From positions 124,001 to 188,000 of the forward strand of contig JAFTXN010000005.1 of the NCBI GenBank assembly GCA_017461605.1: a DNA stretch of 64,000 bases, in the 5' to 3' direction. How positions within the stretch are numbered: position 1 is the stretch's first letter; each line of letters begins with the position of its first letter. The notes beneath the pieces were generated by a model. That model was not told the origin of the DNA and did not search any database. It saw only the letters and a list, made by a program, of their open reading frames with translations. The stretch comes from Bacteroidaceae bacterium. GTDB taxonomy: Bacteria > Bacteroidota > Bacteroidia > Bacteroidales > Bacteroidaceae. Shown piece by piece: positions 52,720-60,923 of the stretch. A program made the position numbers and the translations under genes.

Positions 52720-53466
52720 ATGATTAAGAAAATCCTGGTGTCGCAACCGCAACCGACATCTGAAAAATCTCCTTACTTTGACATTTCCGAAAAATATGGG
52801 GTGGAGTTCGTGTTCCACCCGTTCATAAAGGTCGAAGGGCTTAGCGCGAAAGAATTTCGCCAACAGAAAGTTCAAATCCTCGAACATACAGCCATCGTCT
52901 TCAACTCCCGACATGCCATCGACCATTTCTTCAATCTCTGCAAGGAGATGCGCATTGCCATTCCTGCGGACATGAAATACTTTGCCATATCGGAGACGGT
53001 TGCGCTCTATATTCAGAAGTATGTGCAATACCGTAAGCGTAAGGTATCGTTTGGCTCGACAGGTAAGTGGCCCGAGCTTATACAAGTGATGGCCAAGCAT
53101 AAAAGCGAGAAGTACCTGATTCCGCAGAGCGACGTTCACACCGACGAAGTGCGCACGCTGCTCGACGCGAAGAAACTCAAGTATACGGAATGCGTGATGT
53201 ATCGCACGGTTTCCAATGCTATCTCCGAAGAAGAGATGCGAGGCATGGACATGTTGGTGGTCTTCACGCCGGCCGGTGTACAGTCGCTGCAGAAAAATTT
53301 CCCCGACTTCAAGCAGGATGAAAACATCAAGATAGGATGTTTCGGAAAGGCTACAGCCAAGGCGCTGTCGGAAGCAGGATTTCGCATCGACGTGGAAGCA
53401 CCTTCGGAGAAGGCTCCCTCGATGACGGGCTGTCTGGAACTATATTTGGAAGAAGCCAACGCATAA
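52720..53466 (+). CDS. hemD: Uroporphyrinogen-III synthase family protein
   Basis: 248 residues. The HemD fold is indicated by IKKILVSQPQPTSEKSPYFDISEKYGVEF (fragment), VFNSRHAIDHFF, the second-domain YLIPQSDVHTDEVRTLLDAKK, and VVFTPAGVQSLQKNF. It would close and invert ring D of the tetrapyrrole. HemD is poorly conserved, and in Bacteroidota the DUF4271-HemD pair is often not beside other hem genes, so the family is sure but the in vivo role less so. Ends at a strong terminator. Confidence 0.88.
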   Translation: MIKKILVSQPQPTSEKSPYFDISEKYGVEFVFHPFIKVEGLSAKEFRQQKVQILEHTAIVFNSRHAIDHFFNLCKEMRIAIPADMKYFAISETVALYIQKYVQYRKRKVSFGSTGKWPELIQVMAKHKSEKYLIPQSDVHTDEVRTLLDAKKLKYTECVMYRTVSNAISEEEMRGMDMLVVFTPAGVQSLQKNFPDFKQDENIKIGCFGKATAKALSEAGFRIDVEAPSEKAPSMTGCLELYLEEANA

Positions 53467-53502
53467 GCCGATAGGCTGTGGGAATGCTCACTCCCCCAAT
53501 GC

Positions 53503-53576
53503 CGAAAGCCGGAAGCAGAATTCAGAGATGTCGATAAGGCATCAGGAATTTTGCTTCCGGCTTTCGTTTGTTTTTA
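53503..53576 (+). terminator. Terminator after hemD
   Basis: A 20-bp inverted repeat with one non-canonical pair (53503-53522 with 53547-53566) is followed by TTTGTTTTTAC. Confidence 0.87.
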
Positions 53577-53651
53577 CTCCACCTTTTGCCGGCTCTCATG
53601 GAGCGCAGGACGGGCTTCGGCTTGGGAATAAAAGAAAATCCGTGGCCTTTC

Positions 53652-53682
53652 TTTGTATTCCGCTCACCTTGCACTACCTTTG
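53652..53682 (+). promoter_or_regulatory. Promoter of rnpA-yidD-tatD
   Basis: TTTG (53652-53655), a 19-base spacer and TACCTTTG (53675-53682), 27 bases before rnpA. Confidence 0.8.
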
Positions 53683-53708
53683 TCTGGTAATAAGAAAATC
53701 ATCCCTCC

Positions 53709-54101
53709 ATGAAGCAATTTGCTTTCCCCAAAGCCGAGCATTTGTGCCTGCAGCGCGAGATCGATGCTCTCTTTGTTCCCGGTGTTCATTCGGCCGTGGC
53801 CTTTCCGCTGCGTGCCGTGTTCCGAACCGTGGAGTGGGAGAAGGGGCCGGCCGTAAAGGTGCTGTTGAGTGTGTCGAAGCGGAAGCACAAATTGGCCGTG
53901 GACCGTAATCGTGCCAAGCGCCAAATCCGTGAGGCTTATCGCAAGAACAAGCATTTGCTGCTTGCCTCGTTGCTTCCCGGTGAGAGCGTGCACATTGGCT
54001 TCCTTTGGTTGGCGGACGAGCCGATGGCTTCGGCGGTGGTCGAACGGCGCATGGTGGGATTGTTGCAACGCATTGCCGAAAAAGTAGCTCAAAGCCGATG
54101 A
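53709..54101 (+). CDS. rnpA: Ribonuclease P protein component
   Basis: Protein subunit of RNase P, which trims tRNA 5' ends. The product has 130 residues. The RNR motif region reads [28 protein letters not shown] (fragment), with [12 protein letters not shown] before it. It overlaps yidD by 4 bases. rpmH is not adjacent, unlike in many bacteria. Confidence 0.95.
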   Translation: MKQFAFPKAEHLCLQREIDALFVPGVHSAVAFPLRAVFRTVEWEKGPAVKVLLSVSKRKHKLAVDRNRAKRQIREAYRKNKHLLLASLLPGESVHIGFLWLADEPMASAVVERRMVGLLQRIAEKVAQSR

Positions 54102-54322
54102 TACGCAAAGTCTTGACGGGGCTGCTCGTAGCTCCCATACGTTTTTATCAACGCTTCATTTCCCCCTACACGCCTCCGGCTTGTCGTTTCACACCCACGT
54201 GTTCGCAATATGCGGTTGAGGCTCTGCGAAAGCATGGCCCATTGAAGGGGTTGTGGCTGGCCATTCGCCGATTGTTGCGATGCCATCCGTGGGGTGGAAG
54301 CGGTTACGACCCTGTTCCCTGA
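54098..54322 (+). CDS. yidD: Membrane protein insertion efficiency factor YidD
   Basis: 74 residues from [20 protein letters not shown]. Family motif [20 protein letters not shown] and C-terminal [12 protein letters not shown]. The start codon overlaps the rnpA stop (ATGA), the standard rnpA-yidD arrangement. Confidence 0.96.
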   Translation: MIRKVLTGLLVAPIRFYQRFISPYTPPACRFTPTCSQYAVEALRKHGPLKGLWLAIRRLLRCHPWGGSGYDPVP

Positions 54323-54364
54323 CGAGGTTGTGGTTTTTCTGCATGGTGATAGAAAAACGAAAAG

Positions 54365-54943
54365 ATGTTGTTCACGGATTTCCATACACATAACATGTCT
54401 GCTCCGGCCGGTAGCGCCATTGTGTCGTTGCCGCTCGAAATCCTATTGTCTCCCGAAACCTTTGAGCCATCGGATGGTGCATCCTATTCTGCCGGCATTC
54501 ATCCTTGGTGGACCGATGGTGATGTCGACAGGATGTTTGTCGGATTGTCTGCGCTGGTCCGGCATCCGCAGGTGGTGGCTTTGGGCGAATGCGGGCTCGA
54601 CAGACTGCGCGGTGCATCGTTGGAGCTGCAATGCGCAATCTTTGAGCGTCAGGTGGAGATGGCTTCTGCACAATCTCTGCCCGTAACGATACATTGTGTG
54701 AGGGCTTTCGGCGAACTGCTCCGGCTGCACAAGCGACTCAAACCGGCAACGGTATGGACGGTGCACGGCTTTCGCGGTGGTCCGCAGTTGGCCCGGCAAC
54801 TGTTGACTGCCGGTATGGATTTGAGTTTCGGCCTGCACCACAATGCCGAGAGCCTTCGCATCACACCGGAGCACCGTCGGCACTTTGAGACCGACGACAG
54901 CGGGGTTTCGCTGGCCGAGGTGCTGAGGGCTGCCGGCCTCTGA
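54365..54943 (+). CDS. Short TatD-family metal-dependent hydrolase
   Basis: 192 residues, against about 260 for ordinary TatD nucleases. Metal ligands are kept in order: FHTHN, the glutamate in LGECGLD, TIHCVRAFGE, VHGFRGG, and a late ETDDSG. The shortening is spread over loops rather than an obvious truncation, and the start and stop look natural. A DNase-like role is inferred from the family. Confidence 0.87.
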   Translation: MLFTDFHTHNMSAPAGSAIVSLPLEILLSPETFEPSDGASYSAGIHPWWTDGDVDRMFVGLSALVRHPQVVALGECGLDRLRGASLELQCAIFERQVEMASAQSLPVTIHCVRAFGELLRLHKRLKPATVWTVHGFRGGPQLARQLLTAGMDLSFGLHHNAESLRITPEHRRHFETDDSGVSLAEVLRAAGL

Positions 54944-54987
54944 CAATGTTTGCTCTCGAGGCGGAGAAATGGCCGATGAAATGGCTG

Positions 54988-55054
54988 AAAACTTACAAGG
55001 CGTTTAGGATTTTCTGCAAGCACTGCAGAAAATCCTAAACGCCTTGTAAGTTTT
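54988..55054. repeat. Family A long hairpin (perfect 31-bp stem)
   Basis: A perfect inverted repeat of 31 bp (54988-55018 with 55024-55054) around loop AGCAC contains both the core CTGCAAGCACTGCAG and the arm ACAAGGCGTTTAGGA. A/T runs at both ends make it a good bidirectional terminator between tatD and the convergent gene at 55108. The conserved promoter-side tail is absent here, where no gene starts. Confidence 0.92.
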
Positions 55055-55082
55055 GCCCCAAAGCCTGTGGAGACTTTGGGGC
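55055..55082. terminator. Second hairpin between tatD and the T9SS gene
   Basis: GCCCCAAAG / CTTTGGGGC (55055-55063 with 55074-55082), directly next to the 31-bp hairpin. Confidence 0.6.
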
Positions 55083-55107
55083 AAAAGGTTTGATTTTTTC
55101 GAAAGTG

Positions 55108-56742
55108 TTATTTGACGATGTGCTTGCTACCGTTGATGATGTAGACGCCGGCCGGCAAGCGCAGGATTTGTGCCTTTGTTGCACCTCTCAGCACGCAGAA
55201 GCCGCTGATGTCGTATACGTTGGTGGCGGTCTGCGGATTGATTTCAGCGGATGCGATGCCAACGCTTGCTCCGCTGAAGGTGGCAGTGAATGCCGCGCTA
55301 TGATCGATGCCGTCGGCTGTCTGCAGGTTGTTAGCCGTCAGTACGATACTTTTTGCTCCGGCTACTTCAGCAGGCACGGGGATGAGGAGGATGTATGCGC
55401 CGGCATAGTCGGAATCGGCTGTTGCAGTGAACTCGTTGGTGATGTGCGTCTTCTCGTTTCCATCGGCATCGGTGTAGGTGAAGAGGAAGCCTTCGTGCTT
55501 CACTTTTTCGTAGTTTGTAACCCACAATTCGATTTCGCTCACTCCCTCAAGGCTCTTGCCGGATGCGGGAGTGAACTCGCTGATGATGTCGACGCTGATT
55601 TCTTCGTAGGGCATTGTGAAACCGAAAGCTCCGCGTGAGCCTTGTGCGTCATTGAAAGCAAAGCTGCCATCGGCTGCACGCACATCGGAAAACTTGATAT
55701 ATATATCAGAGAAAACTTCTTCGTATTCCACCATGTCGCGGTGGCGACGCAACTTTCCGCTTAAGTCGACAGTGATGGTGTTGCCGACTACGGTGTAGGG
55801 GATGAGTTCGGAGTAGTAGTTGTTTCCTTCGATCTCAGTGCTTCCATATCCCAATGTGGCCACGGCTTTATCCTCTCTGCCTTCATGCGAGAGCAACTCA
55901 CCGGAGAATGTCAGAGTGATGACACTTGCCGGGTCGCCCGGTATCCAGTAGGACAAGAACTTGTTGCCATTGATACCGGTGGTGGAGGTGAGTGTAATAG
56001 GTAGTGCTCCACTCACAAACTCTATTTCGGCTGTTCCATCTGTGCCATAGATGACGGTTTCATCGGCGGCCGAACGTACGTTCTTGAAGCGCAACACAAA
56101 TTTTTGCCCTTCGGAAAGTGTGCCGTCTTGCATGAGTGATAACACTGTGGCTTTGGCATCGATAGCAGCTGTAGCTCCGATGATATTCATGGTTACCTTC
56201 TTGGCTGTTTCGCCTACGACGATTTCTGCGGCATCGGCTCTGAAGGCTCGGTTGAATGTTACGCTGATTTGACCTCCGTCACCGAGGTTGAACACAGAGC
56301 CTTCGGCAGGTATCACCTTGGTGATGGTGACTTCGGGTGCGTCTTCCATGCTGAGTTTCATCACGCCATCGGCCATGCAGAACACTTTCTGGAAGTAATA
56401 AGTAGTGCCTTCTTCCACATGGATATCGTAGGATTCTCCTGTGCCGGTGAATTGGTGTGTGTAGTCGATGGCATTAGCAAATTCGGCATCGCTGTATACG
56501 CTCATCAGGCAACCGTTGGTAGCATTGACCGTGAGGGTTCCGCTTTTGGGTGCGGTGAAGTGTCCTTCGTAAGTGCTGAAGTCGCTTTTCAACTCATATT
56601 CAGTGTTTAGTTTCATCTCGCCGAAATCTATGGTGGCGGCGTTGACCGTTTCGGCTGATGCCATGATGCAACCGATGAGAAGGAGGCACAAACGTCCGCA
56701 CAGGGAGCGGAAGTGCAGGTGTTGGGTGTTGATGGTTTTCAT
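55108..56742 (-). CDS. T9SS-type exported protein with Ig-like domain
   Basis: 544 residues. The signal region is somewhat long (hydrophobic LCLLLIGCIMASAETVNA). A beta-sandwich follows (DFGEMKLNTEYELKSDFSTY), then SbsA/Big_5-like immunoglobulin segments (VIPAEGSVFNLGDGGQISVTF and later). The C-terminus (NVYDISGFCVLRGATKAQIL ... PAGVYIINGSKHIVK) is a T9SS sorting domain. It lies 60 bases after the 1265-residue gene with no terminator between, so it is likely in the same transcript. No catalytic motif seen. Confidence 0.8.
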   Translation of the reverse strand: MKTINTQHLHFRSLCGRLCLLLIGCIMASAETVNAATIDFGEMKLNTEYELKSDFSTYEGHFTAPKSGTLTVNATNGCLMSVYSDAEFANAIDYTHQFTGTGESYDIHVEEGTTYYFQKVFCMADGVMKLSMEDAPEVTITKVIPAEGSVFNLGDGGQISVTFNRAFRADAAEIVVGETAKKVTMNIIGATAAIDAKATVLSLMQDGTLSEGQKFVLRFKNVRSAADETVIYGTDGTAEIEFVSGALPITLTSTTGINGNKFLSYWIPGDPASVITLTFSGELLSHEGREDKAVATLGYGSTEIEGNNYYSELIPYTVVGNTITVDLSGKLRRHRDMVEYEEVFSDIYIKFSDVRAADGSFAFNDAQGSRGAFGFTMPYEEISVDIISEFTPASGKSLEGVSEIELWVTNYEKVKHEGFLFTYTDADGNEKTHITNEFTATADSDYAGAYILLIPVPAEVAGAKSIVLTANNLQTADGIDHSAAFTATFSGASVGIASAEINPQTATNVYDISGFCVLRGATKAQILRLPAGVYIINGSKHIVK

Positions 56743-56801
56743 GTGTGTATATGGTTGTTATTGTTGTCAAGCGTGATGTGAGGTCGGCTTGTTTATGTGT
56801 G

Positions 56802-59800
56802 TTAGTTGAGCAGGAGTTTTTTGATAAAGCATCCCGATGCGGTGGTAACCTTTGCGATGACCGTGCCCTTGTAGCCCTGTGTGGACAGGGTGAGTGTACC
56901 TTGTCCGTTGGTGCTTGCAAGGAGTGTTCCGCCATGGGTGTAAATCTGCACCTGCGCTGCTTCGCTTGTCTGCACGGTGACGGCATTGCCATTGGTGCGG
57001 AGGGTGGGGGCGTTGTAGGTAGTCTGAGTGATGCCCACAGGGTCGTAGGCCTTCACAGCACATTGTGCAGCATTGACCACGCGGCCGGTGTTGGCATCGA
57101 TCATCATCACGACAACGTGCAGTTGGCTCGGGTCTGTGATGTTGCCGGGCAGCTCGGTGGTGATGTCAGCGCGAACTTCCTCACCTGCCGTTACGTTGGT
57201 CGGGATGTAGCCTCCGGTTCCGTTGAAGGTCAGCCCCACAGTGGCGCGTGCCACATGGTTATGATAGAACGGGTAGGTGGTTCCTGCCGACAGGCTTCCG
57301 CCTTCGCCCCATTCGCCCAGGTCGGGATCGGAGATGCCACCAAACGTGTTGCGCTGGTATCCCTTGACATTGTCTTCCAGGATGACGGCGAAGAGGTTGA
57401 GGTTCAGTTTTTCTGCCTCCAAGGCAAACTTCACGGAGCACGGGATGACGATGCTGGTGGAGTCGGCGTTATAGCTCGCCGTAGCCGATATTTCTGCATC
57501 GGCCGGCACTGCCAATTCTTCCTGAACAAGGTCCAACCACAGTTTGTCGCCGTTCACACCGCTGAAACCGTAGTCGCCTTCCACCGAAATCATGGGCGAA
57601 GAAACAACACCGCTACGGTTGATGATGCCACTGGGAGCTGCGCTGAGACCGAGGAAGGCATTGTAGGCTTCCAGGCCGGTTCCGAGATTGTCGCCCGTAT
57701 AGGTGTGCAGGGCGATGGGGATGAACTGAGCACCGAATGTGTTGCTGATTTTCTCGATGGCCAGTTTGCCCAACGGACAGTTCACGCAGCCTTGTCCGGT
57801 CATCTCTTCGAGAACCACGCGCTTGGTCGGCTGGAATTGCAGGTTCTTCACCGATGCGTTGATGGTGTTCTCGGTGTTGTTCAGGCGCACATCGATAGCG
57901 TAGGCATTGTTTTTGCCTTTTTCCAGAGGCAGGGCAACGGGGAACTCAAAAGCATACACATCACCCTTCTTTAGGCTCAGATTCTCTTCCGAGAGGGTGC
58001 TCACCGTCTGACCGGCAGCATTCTTCAGCGTGAGTTGCACGGACGAATATGTTTCGGCCTCGGTGTCGATGGCAATGCGGCCCTTGATGATCAGGTTGTC
58101 CTTGTTGATCACTGAGGAAGCATTGTCCAATGTTACGAGGAACGGGATATTGTGTGTAACCTCGACATTGTCAATCATGATGGCACTCTGCGCTTCGTTT
58201 TCATTGACGAAGGCGATGTAGATGTTCTTGCCGGCAAATTGGCGCAGGTCGACGGAGTATTCACTCCACTCTCCGTCAATGGCATCTTCGGTGGCGCCGG
58301 GTGTGAGTCGCTCGTTGAACACGGTGGTTCCCTCGGAGCGCATTTTCTCTACGATGGAGGTGTTCAGCACATTGTATACGTTGTTGCTTTCCCACACGAT
58401 GATGCGCAGCATGTCGGTAGCCGCGTTTTGGTAACTTTGTCCCTTGAATTTTAGCACGCACAGGTTGTCGGGGATAAACACCTGGGGCAGCACCATCCAG
58501 TCGTCCGACTTTCCTGCAGGTTCGTAGCACGAATGCGAGCAGGCTGCCATGTCGGTGCTTGCTGCGTTGTCGCGCACCAGCGACCAGGGATAGTTGGTGG
58601 CGTCGGCAAATCCCCACGATTGCATAGTGCTGTTGGGCATGTTGCAGTCGCCTTCGTAGAGCATGAAGTTCATGAGGCCGTTATCAAAGTTGTCGTAGAA
58701 GAGCGTTTTGTCGTCGAACGAAACTTCGCGCTCATAGGCTCCGATATAGTTGAGCACGATCTCCGAGTTTGCATTGTTGCCGGCCAAATCTGTGATAGCA
58801 CCGGCCGGAATTACCACCTTGTAGCGAACATCCTTATACAGATATTCGGTGGTGGCAGGATACACGGCCACCTGTTTTCCACCGTACGACATGAGCAGAC
58901 GGGCGCAAGGCTCTGTGTCGTCGCCTTGATATAGATTGGCTTGCACGGACTCTGCAATCATCACATCGGTGTCGAAGGTCAGCACGATGGGGTTGGCCGA
59001 ATAGTCTATTTGGGCAAACGCGGCTTCGTTGGCCGGATAGACATTTGTCATCTGTACGGGCATGTCTGCGCGTCCCATGTATCCGATGTTGATGTCACGG
59101 TTGTTGCGTGTCTCGTCTCCGTCGATGCAGATGCTTCCGGCCGGGATGTGCAGTGTGTAGGCCTTACCGTCTTCCAGGGTTCCCTTGCGGAAGGTGATGT
59201 TTGCCGACTTCGAATTTTTCTCGGCACTGAATCCCACTGATGTATAGACGGTAGCACCTTCGGCATCGCGTATCTCGACGCAATTGGCAGCACCAAGAAT
59301 CTTGATGTTGCGTTCGAAAGAAATCTTGATCTTTTGCAGTTTTGAGAGGCTTGTACCGGCAGTGGGTGAAACGGCATATTGACCCAGCAGATCGATGTCT
59401 GCGCAAGTGCTCACGAAGGTCTCGGGAAGTTCCAGCACGTAGCTGCCTTCGATGTCGGCCATGACGGCCATTTTACATCCGTTGTCAGAGATCGTCATCG
59501 GCGTTCCGGTGTTGGCATAACCGGTTTTTGCAGTATAGTCAATGCCGTATTTCTGTTTCAGAATCAGGTTGACACCAAACCAGTACTGCCCTGAACGAAC
59601 ACTCCAGTCACGATAAGGATTGGATATCGGCGATGCGCCCATCACGTTGCCTTGGTTGTCAACCACCCATCCGCCTTTGTCGGCATCCTCGGTGCCATCG
59701 AATAATGTAAATTCTCCGGTGGCGACATTCATCAGATAGGGGGCTTCATATTCCGTACCGAAGTCGCTACCTTCCACGTCCTTTACGACGTGCGCATTAC

Positions 59801-60599
59801 CCGTTACCCACAATCCGTTGTTGCTGAGACGGGCGTTCGAGATGTGGCTCATGTAGTCGGCCTGTGCTTCCCAAGAAAATACGGGGTCGTCCTTGAATCC
59901 CACCATGCGGTAGCTATCGTTCTCGGTGTTATAAACATAGTAGCAGATACCGCCTGCATACTCGGCCATTGGCAGGTAAGAGAACGACATACATCCCAGA
60001 ATGTTGCAGCCATCGGCGGAGATACTTACGAAGCGGTTTTGTCCCTTGTCTTCGTGTGCCATGTCTTTGGTGGGAATGCCCGGAGTGGCTATCAGCTCGC
60101 CGGTGGCGATGTCCCACAGTGCTTGCGTCTCTTTGTATAGGTCTGCGCTATAAGTCAGCTTTCCTACGGCATATCGTCCGTCGGGGGTGATGGCGAACAC
60201 CACGCCTCCGTCTGCTTCGTCGCCGGTGCTCAGCAGCGTGTAACGGCCGGTGGCTTTGCTCCAGTAAGCGGGTTTTTCATTCAGTTCGCCCACCACGATA
60301 CTTCCGTCGTTGCTCACATCGTTGGCGGCTGCGCTGATGATTTCCGACTCGTCGTAGGCTGATGTGAGCAGTGTGCTCTCTTCAGTGACGAGATTGATGA
60401 GGCGCGGTCCGGTACGGAAGAGCGAATTGGCCGCATTGGTGGCGTCGGCTGCAGCCCACAGTCCGTTGTCGGACATGCTGTTGATCAGCGCGTTGTCATC
60501 AAACTTGAAAAATTGGAAATGGGGTTCTCCTTGCGCAAGTGCAGTGTTTGCAAAAAATGGAGCAAGGAATGAGAAAAGGCAGAACAGAATTCTTTTCAT
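56802..60599 (-). CDS. Large mosaic T9SS surface protein with Omp28 domain
   Basis: 1265 residues, signal peptide ending NTALAQ. In order: about 30-400 a repeat region with 'S-x-x-G-x-x-x-x-G' motifs (DVSNDGSIVVGEL, AITPDGRYAVGKL, SISADGCNILGCM, TISDNGCKMAVMA), probably a propeller; about 405-620 two SbsA/Big_5-like Ig domains (VSPTAGTSLSKLQKIKISF; VYPANEAAFAQIDYSANPIV); about 630-830 a cleaved-adhesin jelly roll (DDWMVLPQVFIP ... IAFVNENEAQSAIMIDNVEV); about 925-1180 an Omp28 thioredoxin-like domain with VVLEEMTGQGCVNCPLG (Cys938, Cys941); and a C-terminal T9SS domain ending GCFIKKLLLN. Probably a surface adhesin-like protein; redox role unproven. Confidence 0.86.
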   Translation of the reverse strand: MKRILFCLFSFLAPFFANTALAQGEPHFQFFKFDDNALINSMSDNGLWAAADATNAANSLFRTGPRLINLVTEESTLLTSAYDESEIISAAANDVSNDGSIVVGELNEKPAYWSKATGRYTLLSTGDEADGGVVFAITPDGRYAVGKLTYSADLYKETQALWDIATGELIATPGIPTKDMAHEDKGQNRFVSISADGCNILGCMSFSYLPMAEYAGGICYYVYNTENDSYRMVGFKDDPVFSWEAQADYMSHISNARLSNNGLWVTGNAHVVKDVEGSDFGTEYEAPYLMNVATGEFTLFDGTEDADKGGWVVDNQGNVMGASPISNPYRDWSVRSGQYWFGVNLILKQKYGIDYTAKTGYANTGTPMTISDNGCKMAVMADIEGSYVLELPETFVSTCADIDLLGQYAVSPTAGTSLSKLQKIKISFERNIKILGAANCVEIRDAEGATVYTSVGFSAEKNSKSANITFRKGTLEDGKAYTLHIPAGSICIDGDETRNNRDINIGYMGRADMPVQMTNVYPANEAAFAQIDYSANPIVLTFDTDVMIAESVQANLYQGDDTEPCARLLMSYGGKQVAVYPATTEYLYKDVRYKVVIPAGAITDLAGNNANSEIVLNYIGAYEREVSFDDKTLFYDNFDNGLMNFMLYEGDCNMPNSTMQSWGFADATNYPWSLVRDNAASTDMAACSHSCYEPAGKSDDWMVLPQVFIPDNLCVLKFKGQSYQNAATDMLRIIVWESNNVYNVLNTSIVEKMRSEGTTVFNERLTPGATEDAIDGEWSEYSVDLRQFAGKNIYIAFVNENEAQSAIMIDNVEVTHNIPFLVTLDNASSVINKDNLIIKGRIAIDTEAETYSSVQLTLKNAAGQTVSTLSEENLSLKKGDVYAFEFPVALPLEKGKNNAYAIDVRLNNTENTINASVKNLQFQPTKRVVLEEMTGQGCVNCPLGKLAIEKISNTFGAQFIPIALHTYTGDNLGTGLEAYNAFLGLSAAPSGIINRSGVVSSPMISVEGDYGFSGVNGDKLWLDLVQEELAVPADAEISATASYNADSTSIVIPCSVKFALEAEKLNLNLFAVILEDNVKGYQRNTFGGISDPDLGEWGEGGSLSAGTTYPFYHNHVARATVGLTFNGTGGYIPTNVTAGEEVRADITTELPGNITDPSQLHVVVMMIDANTGRVVNAAQCAVKAYDPVGITQTTYNAPTLRTNGNAVTVQTSEAAQVQIYTHGGTLLASTNGQGTLTLSTQGYKGTVIAKVTTASGCFIKKLLLN

Positions 60600-60637
60600 T
60601 TATAAGATGGTTTTATGTATTTGCAAAATGCGTAAAA

Positions 60638-60690
60638 CGGTTATACGGACAGCATGTTGAGATAATTAAACACGCTGTTCATAATAACCG
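60638..60690 (-). promoter_or_regulatory. Leader hairpin at the 5' end of the 1265-residue gene transcript
   Basis: CGGTTAT (60638-60644) pairs with ATAACCG (60684-60690), and GGACAGCATGTT (60647-60658) with AACACGCTGTTC (60669-60680, one mismatch and one G-T). It begins within a few bases of the predicted start point, so the mRNA would open with a long stem-loop. Confidence 0.6.
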
Positions 60691-60692
60691 TG

Positions 60693-60700
60693 CAAAGTTA
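60693..60700 (-). promoter_or_regulatory. -7 element of the 1265-residue gene
   Basis: TAACTTTG on the minus strand, about 94 bases before the start codon. No ideal -33 box. Confidence 0.6.
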
Positions 60701-60845
60701 CGAAAAAAAGCCTTAAGGTGTTGAAATCCTGTGAGGATTATAGCCGCATCTACGTTTTGTGTTGTGAAATATGCACTTTTCAGCCCAAAAATTGCAGTAC
60801 TTGCAGATTGTATTCCAAAACAGCCTTGCTGACATAGGATGGATA

Positions 60846-60890
60846 TGAAAATCCCCACTAGCACCAGCGGAGCGGTTGGCGTTTGTGGGG
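60846..60890 (-). terminator. Possible terminator of tdh
   Basis: CCCCAC / GTGGGG (60853-60858 with 60885-60890) with a partly paired interior, followed on the minus strand by ATTTTC. The 60601-60923 gap shows, besides this, only the leader of the upstream gene and a small AATCCT/AGGATT hairpin near 60725. Confidence 0.5.
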
Positions 60891-60923
60891 TTATAGGAAA
60901 GTGGGACACCGCTATGTGTATAA

